Assembly: GCA_964584805.1 (NCBI GenBank)
Contig: CAZPAY010000001.1
Location: 124,001-188,000, forward strand
DNA length: 64,000 bases
DNA from: JABHIE01 sp964584805
GTDB lineage: Bacteria; Planctomycetota; UBA1135
Reading direction: 5' to 3'
Of this stretch, positions 8,744 through 20,200 are shown piece after piece. Every line of letters begins with the position of its first letter. The stretch's first letter is position 1. Under the pieces are notes generated by a model, which saw nothing but the letters and a program-made list of their open reading frames with translations, ran no database searches and was not told the DNA's origin. Position numbers and translations under genes: made by a program.

Positions 8744-9733
8744 CTAGAACAAGAGTTTTTGAAGCAATCCAGGCCAATCCTCCGTGAAAAAGAGGTGAAC
8801 CTGAACGGGTGCCATAAGGAAAACGAGAATCCCCATGACAAGGGGTGGGCCAAATGGAATGACTCGACCAATCCGATACCCTCTCGAAATTGCTTTTTTG
8901 AGAGAGTAAACTCCTCCGCGACGGTGATGTCGAGTGGAGAGAAAACGGATGAGCAGAATAATCCGCAGCAGACCCAGAATGGAACCAAGAAAGACGGCCA
9001 AAAGAAAAACCCACAAAGTGGCCTCAAGACCGAGGAGAGCACCCGTGGCCGTAAGGAGCTTTACATCTCCGAGCCCCAGGGCTTCCTGCTTTAAAAGATA
9101 AGAAAAAAGTTGCCTGATTCCAAATAGGAAAACGAAAGAAAGTAGCGCACTGACGCAGGATGAGGCAACAGAAAGGGTTAGGAGCGTATCTTTTTCAGAA
9201 AAACCTAAAAAAGCTGCTCCCCAGGGGACATGATGCGGGAAATCCCACACCTGAAGCTGGGGCACGAGTAGCGAAGCAAGGATGCCAAATGGAATCCCGC
9301 CAAGAGTAATGCCGTCTGGAAGGATAAAATGATTCCAATCCACAACAGCCGCAATGAAGAGGGCCGTAATTGCGATTAAGGCAACAATCAGTGCGCTGGG
9401 CGTAGAGGCGGCGCCAAGCCATGAGATGCCTGCAAAATAAAAGAGGGTCGCCAAAGCCAATTCGTGCAACAAATAACCTGCCCCGAAATACGCGCCACAA
9501 TGCCGACATCGACCGCGTAGCAGGCACCAGCTGAGAAGTGGGAGATTGTCAAACCACAAAATGCTCTCGTTGCATTGAGTGCATTGAGAGCGCTTCGGGT
9601 GGAGAAGGCTGAGCCCCTCACGTGGAATTCGCCATGTCGCTGCAGATGAGAACGAACCCATCATTGCGCCGAGCACAACCAATAAAACCCCCATAAGGAC
9701 AGGATTGCCCTGCATCATATGCCAATAAATCAT
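8744..9733 (-). CDS. pilD: Prepilin peptidase / N-methyltransferase (A24 family)
   Basis: A 329-residue polytopic inner-membrane aspartic protease that cleaves and N-methylates type IV prepilins and type II secretion pseudopilins. Seen: an N-terminal membrane segment with GSFSSAATWRIPRE, the methyltransferase-linked cytoplasmic loop with two CxxC pairs (C51/C54, C76/C79), and the catalytic Asp residues D132 in DWNHFILPD and D223 in GLGDVKLL, all amid about eight hydrophobic segments. The loop between TM3 and TM4 and the C-terminus are longer than in Pseudomonas PilD (about 290 residues). The ATG at 9733 overlaps the upstream lipoprotein stop (ATGA), supporting this start. The pseudopilin at 5511-5972 and the GspC-like gene at 24730 are likely partners. 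Confidence 0.93.
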   Translation of the reverse strand: MIYWHMMQGNPVLMGVLLVVLGAMMGSFSSAATWRIPREGLSLLHPKRSQCTQCNESILWFDNLPLLSWCLLRGRCRHCGAYFGAGYLLHELALATLFYFAGISWLGAASTPSALIVALIAITALFIAAVVDWNHFILPDGITLGGIPFGILASLLVPQLQVWDFPHHVPWGAAFLGFSEKDTLLTLSVASSCVSALLSFVFLFGIRQLFSYLLKQEALGLGDVKLLTATGALLGLEATLWVFLLAVFLGSILGLLRIILLIRFLSTRHHRRGGVYSLKKAISRGYRIGRVIPFGPPLVMGILVFLMAPVQVHLFFTEDWPGLLQKLLF

Positions 9734-10527
9734 GGAGAAGCAACAACCTTGATTCTGAATTGGCGATAGGCCTTGGGTAACGGCTCACCGGTGATGGATT
9801 GAAGAGAGGCCGGCAACTCAAGAACTCCCCAACCTTCCGCCCCACCCAAGTCAAAACTCAAAACTGATGCTGAAGGAGTATGCCTTTTCAATTGAATGGA
9901 GACAAGTCGCTCTTGGCCATCATTAGCTTGAATCCATCGGGCATTCTCCGCAAAAGACCGTGGATCAAAGGCGCCTGAGAAAGGAATATCAAGCTGCCCT
10001 AGAGGGGCCCAAAGGGGACTTAATGCGGGCACTTTAGGCCGCAACGGCAATGCGCCAAGGCCTGACAAGGCCGTTGGAGAATGCAACGGTTCTGTCTTGA
10101 ATAGGAGCCTCTTGTCACGCGCAAAGGCGCCCCCTCCCGTGGAACGCAGTGACGACAAGGCCGGCAAGGAGGAAAGGACGATTTGATACTCGGTATCGGG
10201 CTGCAATGAACCCCCTTGAAGCAAAATATCAAAGGGTAAAGCTACGTGAAAGCGCAAGAGCGAATCTACTACTTCCAGCTGCACCCCTTCCACTTTCAAA
10301 CCAGAAGCTGTAGCGAATTCCCAGGAATGCGGCACCGGCTGAAGAAGCCCTGCACTCATCTTGATAAAAATGGGTTGATCTAGGGGCAACAAATGACCGG
10401 CAGAGCCTGACCAGTCTTCGACAAGCAGCGCCTGGTTCGACGAGCGCGAGCCATCCGTGCAAGATGCGGAAAACAAGAGCACCCCCACGCAGGCAAATAC
10501 TGCGTGAGGGTACTTTACTGAAAGCAT
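9730..10527 (-). CDS. Small Ig-like lipoprotein
   Basis: A 265-residue predicted lipoprotein. The ATG at 10527 gives a signal peptide ending FSASC (lipid Cys23); a TTG at 10542 would add five residues and overlap the upstream gene. Residues about 40-150 contain an SbsA/Big_5-like Ig segment (LPLDQPIFIKMSAGL..., PDTEYQIVL), and about 165-265 a second one (PFSGAFDPRSF, ITGEPLP), the pattern found in Ig-like domains that model 'transition' values in the larger neighbours. It sits between the 1,179-residue lipoprotein (4-base gap) and the prepilin peptidase (ATGA overlap), so it is in the same operon. The function is unknown. Confidence 0.75.
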   Translation of the reverse strand: MLSVKYPHAVFACVGVLLFSASCTDGSRSSNQALLVEDWSGSAGHLLPLDQPIFIKMSAGLLQPVPHSWEFATASGLKVEGVQLEVVDSLLRFHVALPFDILLQGGSLQPDTEYQIVLSSLPALSSLRSTGGGAFARDKRLLFKTEPLHSPTALSGLGALPLRPKVPALSPLWAPLGQLDIPFSGAFDPRSFAENARWIQANDGQERLVSIQLKRHTPSASVLSFDLGGAEGWGVLELPASLQSITGEPLPKAYRQFRIKVVASP

Positions 10528-10531
10528 CTCG

Positions 10532-13500
10532 CTACCAAGCAAATGGCACTTTGATGTAATCTAGCGAGGGCTCCTCATAGTTGAGGGTTACGCTTTTGCC
10601 TAGTGCATCGACATCAAAAGTGACACGGTAACGGAAAAAGCGCATACCGTTTAAAGATGCCATGTCGGATGACCACGCTGACGCAGCACCAGGAGAGTTT
10701 GAGCCGGGATATGACTCGACCGCACCCTGAAACTCCATCCTGACAGCAACATCTAAAGGAAGTCGGTCTTTGGTCCCACTTGTATTCAATCGGAAGAACT
10801 TGCTGCGAATTTCCCAATCCGGAGTTGCACCCACAAGAAGTGACATAGATCCGTCAGAAACCCTTGTGCCTAAAGTCATCGTGTTCGTAACAGAATCGTA
10901 TTCAGCGGAAGCAATTTCAAAAGTGGTTGAATCTGCCACAGTTGCTGCTGGGACAAAATCGTAGCCAACGAGTAAATGAGGAGTTCGCAGGAAACGCTCC
11001 GCATTTACAAAAATACTGTCTGCATCTTCTAAGACAACATCAAAGGATCCAACAACACCTTTGGTTGTGGATGAGGCGATGACAGATCCAGGGACAACGA
11101 AGGTGCCGGAGCCATCGAGACGCTCTTCGCGCTCAATGAAGCCCTCGGAGCTTAGGCCAGAAACCGTTGCGTTAGCCTGATTGTAAATGGGGTAACTGGA
11201 GACCCCGTCAGGCTGGCGCAGGTTGGCAAGACCCGTATCGACCCACTCACTCTGGAATTGACTCTCAGCAGAATACATCGGGATGAGAGTAAAGGCCTGC
11301 GGGAGACTAAAGAGGCTCATGACCTCATTTAGGCGACTCGTAATGGCATAAGGCATGAGCGCCAAATCAGACTCTCCCTCCGTGAGGTAGTTTCGAATAT
11401 CACTGTCAACATTCGGGTGATAAACAATGTCAATCAATGGATTAGGGACATGCACTTGAATCACTCCGTTCCCCCCAGCACCGCCTCGACCGACTTGGAA
11501 ATTCCCATTTCCATCAAAGCCATCCGAAGCACCAGACAAACTTTGATTGGCTCCAGAGTATGCCCAACCACGACGCCCACCAATGGCACGGACGACGGAG
11601 TTTGCACTGGCCTCTGCTAAAAAAGTAGAGGGGTCGTTCCACGAGCCAAGGCCGTTGACTGGGATTTCAGACAAATTCAGGCCTGTTGAGGAGTGCAGAA
11701 TGATATGCCCACCTGAGCCACCGCCGGAGCCAGAAATCTGAGTGGTGGTGCCTTCGCCTACAGCGTCAGAGACCGACTCACCACCTGCACCAGCGCCACC
11801 GCTAGCAGTAATAACGGCCTGAGGGCCAATTGTGATACCACCCAGCGACATGACAAGCAGTTGGCCACCGCCACCGCCACCGCCGGCGCCTTTGTAGTAA
11901 TCAGCCGTCGAGCCCGTAGGGAAATCAAGGTCGGGCCAAAAATCACCAACGGGGTCAAGAACGGTGTCGCCGTCCATGTCTTTCCGGAAGACGGTATGCG
12001 TGTCACCAGAAGCACCACCTCCAGCTCCAGCCCAAGGTGTCATTAAGTCACCAGGGAGAACTGATGCAACGAACTCATCCGACTGGGGGTCTTTCTCGTA
12101 CCAGAACTGGCGACCAAAGAAGCAGGTCGAGGCACTTGGCGATACGCTCGCCCCGGGGGCACCTCCATCAGGGCCATTTGTTGGATGGCCATAATCAAAA
12201 GGTGGCGCAGACCCATTCGTCCAAGGGGTGTCCCAGCCGTCTTCGGTAACAATATCCTGCGTGCGGTCGCCGAGATCCATGCCATGAGTGCCACCCGCCT
12301 CAAAAAGATTAACCTGACCCGCTACACCGCGCATACCAGATTCGGCTCCTTGGAACATGGCAAGTGAGCGCGCGTCAGTGCTCAACAAATAACGATGGCG
12401 CGTTGGATTTAAGTCTGGGCCAGAATTGTCGAAAAAGCCTGGGAGGCTAGATCCAGACCACTCGTCAAAGAAAATGGCTTCGTTAGGGCCGGGAGCGAAA
12501 GCACCGCCCCCTCCACCACCAACAATCAAATTGGCAACTCGGTCAGCAGCTAAGCCATCGTTGGCTTGAAAGCCGCCTTCGCCACCTTCGCCGCCAAAGA
12601 TATCCACGATTCCGAATGGAGAATGCCCCCTATCGCCACGGAAAGTCTCGCTGTTCTTATTTGCAGATGCTGTGCCGCCATTTCCGCCACCACACTGGCC
12701 ACTTGCGCCAAACTCAGGCTGTTCGGGGTGGTTGCCACCCGTCACAGGAGATACGGCGTCCTCGCCACTGACATCCAAAGTGCCCCGAATAAAAACCTCG
12801 CCAAGCACATAAATCTGTAGTGGATTTGAGCCCACTCCACGAAGTGAAGAGCCAGCTTCAATTTCTAAGCGATTGAGGTACATCACCCCGTCCTCCACAG
12901 AAAAGATGCGGTTGTTCGAATCCGTTACTTCATGGAAGCCATCTGTGTGAATAAGAATCTCAGAAGTATGCTTAACTGCGAAGTTCCTATCCTGCGCAAC
13001 CGCTTGACCGGGGAAATCCATCGAAGCAAAAACTGCGCCATCGCGCACATTAGCTAAAGGCGCAGACAATCCAGCGCCCAAGTCGATACCAGCGGTATTC
13101 AAGAAACCATCCTGGTACTCATCAATCATTGTTTCTGAGCCCACAGGTGAATGGCCCGGATAAAACGCCGAGAGGTCCTTAATTTTGAACTCATCCGAAA
13201 AAACGTTCATTACATTCGATTCTCCGGACAAGTCACGAAGAGTCGGTGCTACGACTACGCGCAAGTGTGCGCCCGGGGGCAGGATACCGATAGGGCGCAG
13301 AACGACCTCTGATTGTTCAGGCGTGCAATTACCGCGCAAAAAATACGAGACTGGAAGTCGTTTCGAAGAATCGGGGGTGGTTGGAGAAAACGCGCCATCA
13401 ACGGAATACTCAACCCACAAAGAACTTGAATTCAGATTACCGGACCCAGGTTCCAAGTCTTGATTAAAGGTAACGATGATGTCAGACGCCAAATCTTCTG

Positions 13501-14071
13501 AGAACAAGTTTAAAGAATGCTCCGGAAATGAAACTTCTTGGATAGCCGGAGGGCCAAGGACTAAGTCCAAGTAGGCCTCCTCCCCAGGAGGAATCGGGGT
13601 GCGGAAGGCACGCCGCAAACCAGACGACAAGGGATGCCCAGCTGTATCACGCAAAACGGATGCCCCACTCGTTGAGGTTGGCAGAATCAACTCATATTCA
13701 ACGCCGCCAACAACAAGGCCCCCATCGCCGCCATCACCTGAGAGCGAAGCGCAAGCAGGCCAAAAGCGAATAGCATGATCTTTATTGCCATAACTATCAC
13801 TTAACAATTCGAACATACCTTCGACGGGTTGCCCTGAGACTTGATTGTTGTCAAGAGGGCGAATCACAATCGAATGAAAGCCAATGGAATCTGGGTCAAC
13901 CGGATTATTGAAAGTCAGCGTTATCGAACGATTCAAGGCCCAAACGGCATCATCGATCAAGTCGGTAGTGAGTGCTTCAAAGTTGCCACTCGATGGGGAA
14001 AGGTCATCTGTTGTCTTAAGACAAGATGGACTTACCGCAAGAAGCAAAAAAGGAAGAATGAATTTGTGCAT
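10532..14071 (-). CDS. Giant Ig-like, glycine-rich lipoprotein (paralogue of 465-3680)
   Basis: A 1,179-residue lipoprotein with signal MHKFILPFLLLAVSPSC (lipid Cys17). N-terminal Ig-like segments of SbsA/Big_5 type carry FNNPVDPDSI (about residues 50-60) and FNQDLEPGSG (about 205-215). From about residue 430 onward there are many glycine blocks (CGGGNGGTAS, GGEGGEGG, LIVGGGGGGAF, GAGGGGGGGQLLV, SGSGGGSGGHIILHS) separated by strand-like IxxxG stretches, as in the protein at 465-3680. The C-terminal about 100 residues carry the W-S-S-D ... FFRYRVTF ... P-S-LD module shared by the large lipoproteins here. It is the first gene of an apparent run through the small lipoprotein, prepilin peptidase and OmpA-like gene. 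Function unknown; export to the outer surface is inference. Confidence 0.82.
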   Translation of the reverse strand: MHKFILPFLLLAVSPSCLKTTDDLSPSSGNFEALTTDLIDDAVWALNRSITLTFNNPVDPDSIGFHSIVIRPLDNNQVSGQPVEGMFELLSDSYGNKDHAIRFWPACASLSGDGGDGGLVVGGVEYELILPTSTSGASVLRDTAGHPLSSGLRRAFRTPIPPGEEAYLDLVLGPPAIQEVSFPEHSLNLFSEDLASDIIVTFNQDLEPGSGNLNSSSLWVEYSVDGAFSPTTPDSSKRLPVSYFLRGNCTPEQSEVVLRPIGILPPGAHLRVVVAPTLRDLSGESNVMNVFSDEFKIKDLSAFYPGHSPVGSETMIDEYQDGFLNTAGIDLGAGLSAPLANVRDGAVFASMDFPGQAVAQDRNFAVKHTSEILIHTDGFHEVTDSNNRIFSVEDGVMYLNRLEIEAGSSLRGVGSNPLQIYVLGEVFIRGTLDVSGEDAVSPVTGGNHPEQPEFGASGQCGGGNGGTASANKNSETFRGDRGHSPFGIVDIFGGEGGEGGFQANDGLAADRVANLIVGGGGGGAFAPGPNEAIFFDEWSGSSLPGFFDNSGPDLNPTRHRYLLSTDARSLAMFQGAESGMRGVAGQVNLFEAGGTHGMDLGDRTQDIVTEDGWDTPWTNGSAPPFDYGHPTNGPDGGAPGASVSPSASTCFFGRQFWYEKDPQSDEFVASVLPGDLMTPWAGAGGGASGDTHTVFRKDMDGDTVLDPVGDFWPDLDFPTGSTADYYKGAGGGGGGGQLLVMSLGGITIGPQAVITASGGAGAGGESVSDAVGEGTTTQISGSGGGSGGHIILHSSTGLNLSEIPVNGLGSWNDPSTFLAEASANSVVRAIGGRRGWAYSGANQSLSGASDGFDGNGNFQVGRGGAGGNGVIQVHVPNPLIDIVYHPNVDSDIRNYLTEGESDLALMPYAITSRLNEVMSLFSLPQAFTLIPMYSAESQFQSEWVDTGLANLRQPDGVSSYPIYNQANATVSGLSSEGFIEREERLDGSGTFVVPGSVIASSTTKGVVGSFDVVLEDADSIFVNAERFLRTPHLLVGYDFVPAATVADSTTFEIASAEYDSVTNTMTLGTRVSDGSMSLLVGATPDWEIRSKFFRLNTSGTKDRLPLDVAVRMEFQGAVESYPGSNSPGAASAWSSDMASLNGMRFFRYRVTFDVDALGKSVTLNYEEPSLDYIKVPFAW

Positions 14072-14103
14072 GTCAGTTAGGGGGAGGGCAGCGATGCGAA
14101 GCC

Positions 14104-17100
14104 TTAATGGACTGTCCAGGCGAAGCCTAGTGCATCGAGTTCAGGCTCGAGCGCCGTTTCCGTGGAAGAAACGAAAGTCAAACGAACCTGAAAGGCTGTT
14201 GATGAGCTATCGATGATGAGTTGTGTGTCAGACGACCATTCAGTGGTATTGCTAACAGTGCTGCAAAGACCTTGATAATCGCCATAAGAATCAAAGTCGG
14301 TTGTGGCATTGAATGCCGATGCTTCGATTGGATCCTGGGAACACAAAGAAACATCAACAAGTTCGGCACCACGGAAATCGACGAGGATTTCAGTGCCTGG
14401 ATTAAAGGCCTGCTCGAGGGTGACGTTTGAAATAGTCTCGACCGTGCCACCAAAGGTGAACCAGTGAGTAAAAACTCGCGAAACACGAATCGCAAAATCA
14501 ACCTGTGCCCAATATAGTTCTGGGCCACGCTTGGCGGTGGTTCCGCCCCCAGGAAAGCCTTGAGGCTTTGTGCCACTTTCGCCAACATCTGGGATAACGA
14601 ATTCCCAATCACCGTCTCCATTCATTCCGCCGGCAGAGAAAACACGGAAAGCTGGAAGCGACGACGAACCGACCATAATCTGGATTTGGAAACCGTTCTG
14701 GCCATTAAAGCCTCCCATCGGGTAGGAGCGGAAGCGCATCAACAATGGGGAACCAATGGAAGGAATTTTGCCCGCTTCAAAGTGCTCTTCCTGCCCGGTC
14801 ACCTCAGGAGGAACGCCGCGAGTGTCTTGACCAGCAGTGCTACCGGCCACAATCGTCTGCGGAATCGACGTGTCTCGCCATGTAAAGTCTTTCTCAAACT
14901 CTGGCCAAGGCATCATTTGTGTACCACTAGGGGCCATGAACATATTCATGGCATTGATGTTGTACTGAGTGTCAAACACAACAACTTCTTCAATACCTTC
15001 GTTACGCCCCAGGACATTATTATCAAAAGGAGCTTGCCACTTAATTCCCGATTTCGGGTATTTAGGGTAGCCATTCGATGGGTTGATGAAATCATCAGGA
15101 AAGCGCTCGGAATGAGACAAACCGAGTGAATAGCGGTCAAAAGTCGAATCGTAGACAGAACCACCAAAAGGAGCCCAACTCAAACCAACAACATCAAGAT
15201 TAAAAGCATCGGGCGATAGAAGCCCAAACCCTAGATGATGGTAACCAAGTACAGTCATTAGGACAGCACCCGCAGGAGTAAGGGGAGTCATCAAGCCCTG
15301 CCCAAACTGGAGTCGCTGCCCAATATATGGATTTGAAGTGTCTGCAAGGCGAGAAAAGCTTCGCAATTCTCTACCACTGAGAAAGCCCGCTCGTGGCATT
15401 GTGTATTGGCCTGTATACTCGAGCAAGTTATCGCCATTCTCGTCTACAGCGTTGCAACGCAGAGAAAAGTAACGCGAACGGGGCCAAGAACTAGGTGCAC
15501 CCGCCAAAGTCAAAATCTCTGCTTGATCATCGCTGCCCGCAACAAATCCACTCAGCGAGAGTGGATTGCCGGCCAAGTCACGCACGCCTTCGGACCCATC
15601 ACGAAGTGCAACACACATCCGCAAAAGCGACCCCTCGTTGTGAGCATCCGAGATGCCGGAAACTGGTGCAATCGTAAAACTGCGGGCATCTTGAGAGGGG
15701 CTCACAGGGCCAAAGCGAATCCGACCAGATCCTGTTGCGCTTTGTGGAAAGGTTCCATAACCCAAGAGACTATCAATGTAATCACCAACCGGTTGGCCTG
15801 CCTGGTATGGGCCATCAACGCTACCCTGATCGGTCGAATATGATGCAAAAACAAATGTATCAAGGGAAGTCACGGTATCCGCGCCAATCGCTTCATCAAA
15901 ACTCACCGTTAGGGAGGCCATCGGGTCTACACCAGTTGCAGGTAACTCGACCGGCTCTGGCAAGAACTTAACCCAGCACAGTTGCAAACTTTGGTGCAGC
16001 GCAGAATAGGATGAAGTTAGTAGTGAGAAAAGTGGGGCGCCAGAAAAATCGCCCAGCGGCGGGTCACCACCTAAAAGTGTTGCAACGACCTGGTACGCGA
16101 GTGGATCGTCTGAAACTGTCTCCGCGAACAAAAACACTGCATCGCCGACGGCCAAAGCATCACCAGCCTTGGGGACGATTTCGCTGCATCCATTTGCCCG
16201 GATGCGATAGGTCAACAAGTGAGAGAGATGTGAAGATAGAGGATCTGGGTTTTTAACCACGGCCATCAAATCTGACTCCAACTCGGTGATTAAAGTCGGG
16301 CGAGTCAAGTCGAGCAAGTAACCATTATATTCGTCAAGCGCATTACCTGAACGAGCGGCGCGCACAATCACATCAGGGAAACCACTTGTATTGCCGACAG
16401 AAAACTCTGCTGGCTCTGCGGGATTGCCATCGCTATCGGTCAATATTTCAATGTAGCGCGTGCCATCTTGACTGGTCAGTATTTGGTTTTGGCCAAAAAG
16501 AGGGTCTAGGCGGGTTGGGATTCGGACGCAAAGACTAGGAGAAACTTGGTCGAGTGATGCTGGATAACCGATGCCGTTAATCGGTACGCCCACTTCAGTG
16601 CTTTCCTTAGCGGAAATGACAGCATCGATAACAACTACGCCAACCGGTTCTCCGTCAGGACCGTATTCGTCTTTAACGATATAGCGCACCTCATTATTAA
16701 AGTTTGCCGGATTCCCGCTCATGACCTGAATGGTCGAGCGATTGACCGAAACGGGATCGAGATGCTCTGTGAACTCCAAGCGAATCGCACCATTTCGCGC
16801 AACTTTCGCGAAGGGCGGGGCGTCGCCCATGCCCTTCATCTTTAGCGAACTTAGGCCAGCTCGCGCGCGCCGCATGGAATGCTCAAATTCATCCGAATCA
16901 AGAGGATGAAGAATTTGCATAATCTCGGCCTGTGTCAGGATGTTATTAGAAAATTCATAATCAACACCATCGGAGTACAAACTTTCCACAACAACGACAT
17001 CTGAGTGAACCAAGACACCTTCACTATCGATGACATCGACGAGTCGCCCCCAAAGGGCGTTATCGAGGCTCATAACCGCCTCGCCAGTGGGATCATCACC

Positions 17101-17178
17101 AGCCCCAGCAGCCACAGGAAGACAAGCAGGAATTCCAAGCGAGAAAATCGAAAGCAGCAGGAATGCGAAGTATCTCAT
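14104..17178 (-). CDS. Large Ig-like lipoprotein, tandem copy B
   Basis: A 1,024-residue lipoprotein. The ATG at 17178 gives the signal peptide MRYFAFLLLSIFSLGIPAC (lipid Cys19); 44 further codons upstream look untranslated. The N-terminus has GRLVDVID...HSDVVVVESLYSDGVDYEFS, nearly matched by the neighbour at 17276-21400. Ig-like segments follow (EFTEHLDPVSVNRSTI, TGVDPMASLTVSFDEAIG). From about residue 600 there is a long region without glycine blocks rich in aromatic residues (PWPEFEKDFTWRDTSIP). The C-terminal about 60 residues end SAFQVRLTF-like and P-E-LDALGFAW. The whole protein aligns by eye with the next gene, so this is a tandem duplication. Substrate and location beyond lipid anchoring are unknown. 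Confidence 0.8.
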   Translation of the reverse strand: MRYFAFLLLSIFSLGIPACLPVAAGAGDDPTGEAVMSLDNALWGRLVDVIDSEGVLVHSDVVVVESLYSDGVDYEFSNNILTQAEIMQILHPLDSDEFEHSMRRARAGLSSLKMKGMGDAPPFAKVARNGAIRLEFTEHLDPVSVNRSTIQVMSGNPANFNNEVRYIVKDEYGPDGEPVGVVVIDAVISAKESTEVGVPINGIGYPASLDQVSPSLCVRIPTRLDPLFGQNQILTSQDGTRYIEILTDSDGNPAEPAEFSVGNTSGFPDVIVRAARSGNALDEYNGYLLDLTRPTLITELESDLMAVVKNPDPLSSHLSHLLTYRIRANGCSEIVPKAGDALAVGDAVFLFAETVSDDPLAYQVVATLLGGDPPLGDFSGAPLFSLLTSSYSALHQSLQLCWVKFLPEPVELPATGVDPMASLTVSFDEAIGADTVTSLDTFVFASYSTDQGSVDGPYQAGQPVGDYIDSLLGYGTFPQSATGSGRIRFGPVSPSQDARSFTIAPVSGISDAHNEGSLLRMCVALRDGSEGVRDLAGNPLSLSGFVAGSDDQAEILTLAGAPSSWPRSRYFSLRCNAVDENGDNLLEYTGQYTMPRAGFLSGRELRSFSRLADTSNPYIGQRLQFGQGLMTPLTPAGAVLMTVLGYHHLGFGLLSPDAFNLDVVGLSWAPFGGSVYDSTFDRYSLGLSHSERFPDDFINPSNGYPKYPKSGIKWQAPFDNNVLGRNEGIEEVVVFDTQYNINAMNMFMAPSGTQMMPWPEFEKDFTWRDTSIPQTIVAGSTAGQDTRGVPPEVTGQEEHFEAGKIPSIGSPLLMRFRSYPMGGFNGQNGFQIQIMVGSSSLPAFRVFSAGGMNGDGDWEFVIPDVGESGTKPQGFPGGGTTAKRGPELYWAQVDFAIRVSRVFTHWFTFGGTVETISNVTLEQAFNPGTEILVDFRGAELVDVSLCSQDPIEASAFNATTDFDSYGDYQGLCSTVSNTTEWSSDTQLIIDSSSTAFQVRLTFVSSTETALEPELDALGFAWTVH

Positions 17179-17275
17179 GCAGTAATTGAGGCAAATTCCA
17201 TGCCAAAGACTATGAACGCCCCTAAGGGGATGAAATGGCGTGCTTGGCCAAAGCGTGCGGTCTTGAACACCTCGA

Positions 17276-20200
17276 CTACATCCCCCCCCAAACGATGCCC
17301 AGGCCATCAAGGGATGGGCTCAAACCTAAGTCCGGATTGGAAATGATCGTGAGGCGGACTTGGAAGTAGCGATACTGCTGCCCCTCAATCTCATAAATGT
17401 CCGTGCTCCATTCACTTGGCGCAGAAACGCCGCCCGAAGCACCAGCCTTAAAGTTGCCCCAAGCGTCAAAAGGTGACTGCGCTGAAGTCAAAGGGCTAGT
17501 CAGGGAGGCATTGGTAGGATGAGTTACAGAAACGGCACCACGGAAATCAATCTGAATATCAGTGCCAGCAGGCAAAGTACTCAAGCTAGGTTCAATCAAA
17601 ACACCCTTAATTCCACCGTTTGGAATAGCCGAGCCAACATCAAACCAGTGCGTGTAAACGCGAGAAACACGAATCGAAAAGTCCAGCTGCATCCAATACA
17701 GATAAGTGTCCATTTGTTGCGTCGACAAGCCGGCAGCGTCATAACCACCGGAAGGAACTGTCCCACCGGCTGCGACATTGTCAGGAATAACCTCGCGCCA
17801 CTTACCCGCAGAATCGCGGCCACCAGAGGAGAAAATCCTCCATGCAGGCAAAGCAGAGATTGCAACCATATTGGTCGTTTGAAATGTGTTTAAGGGCAAG
17901 GTGTGCGATAGTTGCTGAGGATAGCAACGAAAGCGCGCCAACAGGCCTAGGTCTGTAGCGGGCACATCACCAGGACCGTAATAGGGATCGTCACCTGGCG
18001 CGATGAGAGCTGACATGGGTGGCGAGCCATAGGAATCCAGAGCGCCGCCCGTAATGAGAGGATTAATGTCAGTATCTCTCCAAGTAAAACTACGGTTAAA
18101 AGAAGGCCAAGGCACAAACATTGCACCAGAAGGAACGGGGAACAAGTTCAGCCCTCTCATGGTGTAGCCGCTACGGAAAACCTCTGTTTCAACAATTTCG
18201 TCAAAGCCAAGGATATTGTCGTTAAAGCTCGCGGCTGACAGACCAGAACCTGGGAACAAAGGCAATTGAGAAAAGGGCAGGTTCAGTGTCTCATCTGGCA
18301 ACACATTCGCATGAGCGAAAGACAAGGAGATGTCGGAATAGTAATCATCGTACAGTTTTGCACCAAACGGAGACCAAGCTGCACCATCAATATCCATGTT
18401 GTATTCAAGCGGTGAATTGTAGGCAAAGCCAAAATCTTGTGGACGATGAACGGTCATCAGCACAGCGCCCGATGGCACCAGAGGCTCTGGAAGCCCTTGC
18501 GGCAAGGAAGGCTTTGCGCCGACATAACCGTTGCCCGCATCAGCCTCGCGAGAGAAGCGTTCTGGATTGCGTCCTGAAACAGCGCCATTTGCCCAACTTA
18601 CTTGGCCGGCCCACTCAGGGCTCCCGTCACCATTTTCATCAAAATCTCGCGCAGCGCGTAAGCAAAAGTACGAATCATGGCTAGCTGCACCGACGCCACC
18701 CCCACCATTGACGGTAATCGGCAATGAAGAGCCAGCGAAGAACCCAGCGAAGCCCAAGACATTGCCGGACAAGTCACGAATCCCGTCGGCACCATCACGG
18801 AGCGCGACCAAGAATGCCAAATAGTCATCATCATTGGTTTCAGTAAAGCCGACAAGCGGTGACAAGGTGAAGGAGCGGTTTCCGTCACCGACTTCAATTG
18901 GACCAAAATAAACTCGGCCCGCGAACTCAGAGCGAGGCATAGTCTGATTCTTCTTGACAGCCAGGTCGTAGCCGGGAAGACGATCAATAAAATCTGCGGA
19001 AGACTCTGAATTTGAATACTGATAGTCGATAACAACCTTGTTGTCGTCGACATCTGTAGCTGGGCCAGGCATGTAAATGACCAATTCGCCTGTTTCATAA
19101 TTCACCGTAGAATCTATGCCCGCATCGTCAGAAAACTCATATTGAAAATCGACGGCCACAGAAGAGTCAACAATCGTGCCTTGGTCAACTACGAGGTGCA
19201 ATTTGAAGACACCGCCTTGCTCCCTAATATCTGAGCCAGGTGAGATGTTATCTCCTGTAATCACCCCTGATGCGTTTGATGCAAAAGTGTATACCTCATC
19301 GACGCCCAATACGGTACTTGTGACCACACCCGACACTGTTTCGAAGAAAATATCACTATGAGCTGGGACATCAGCGTCATATGTAGAGCCATCGACAACA
19401 ACATTGGTCGGTTCAATTGCGACACCGACACCTCGGATTTCACCGACCGTAGAACCGCCCAGAGAAAAATCGGTTATGAGGTATTCCTCCACACTTCCGA
19501 CAGGCTTTAAACTGCCACGAAAGAAGCCGGGCAATGGCGGATAAGCACACACACCTTCAAATGGGTCGAGGCTTGACTCGCTAGCCGTATAGATGAAACT
19601 AATCTCGTCTGTATCGCCCACGGTACCTTCTGGCGGAACGCTCGGGTCCGTAAAAACAATTGCCCCTGTGAGCTTAATCGAGACACGATGTCCGGAATAG
19701 TCGACCGTTGAGCTAGCCTCAATCCGATTACCCGGTCCATCTTCAACGAGGCCACCAGCGCCATCGTCTTTAAAGTAAACGACGGGAGGGTCAAGAAACC
19801 TAGAAAAGACTTTTCCGCGCACACTGCCTGCGAGAATAGGGCCGGAAAAAGCAAAACCACCACCCGTGGTAATGTCAGCGTTGTAAGTCGTTACGTTGTA
19901 ATTCCCATTGTCTGGCGCCAACAGCTCATCTACGACAGTTTCGTGAACAACCGAAGCAGAAACGCCCTCATAGTAAGCGAGGGTTGTACCCGGCATAGTG
20001 CTTCCAGCGGGGCCGAAAAAGTCAGGGTTACCCTGATCCTCAACACCGGCAACCACGAAAGAGTGCATCGATAGAACGGTGGTCGGGTCAATGGGCTCGT
20101 CAAAGCGAATGGTGACCGTCGAATTGGGATCAATACCGGTAGCCGGGAAACCACCACTTGGTGGGGGCTGGATATCAAGAAAACAAGCCTGAAAGTTTTT

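Noticed and set aside
17219..17229. CCCCTAAGGGG palindrome after copy A lipoprotein
   Set aside because: Only a 4-bp stem with no T-run; too weak for a terminator call.
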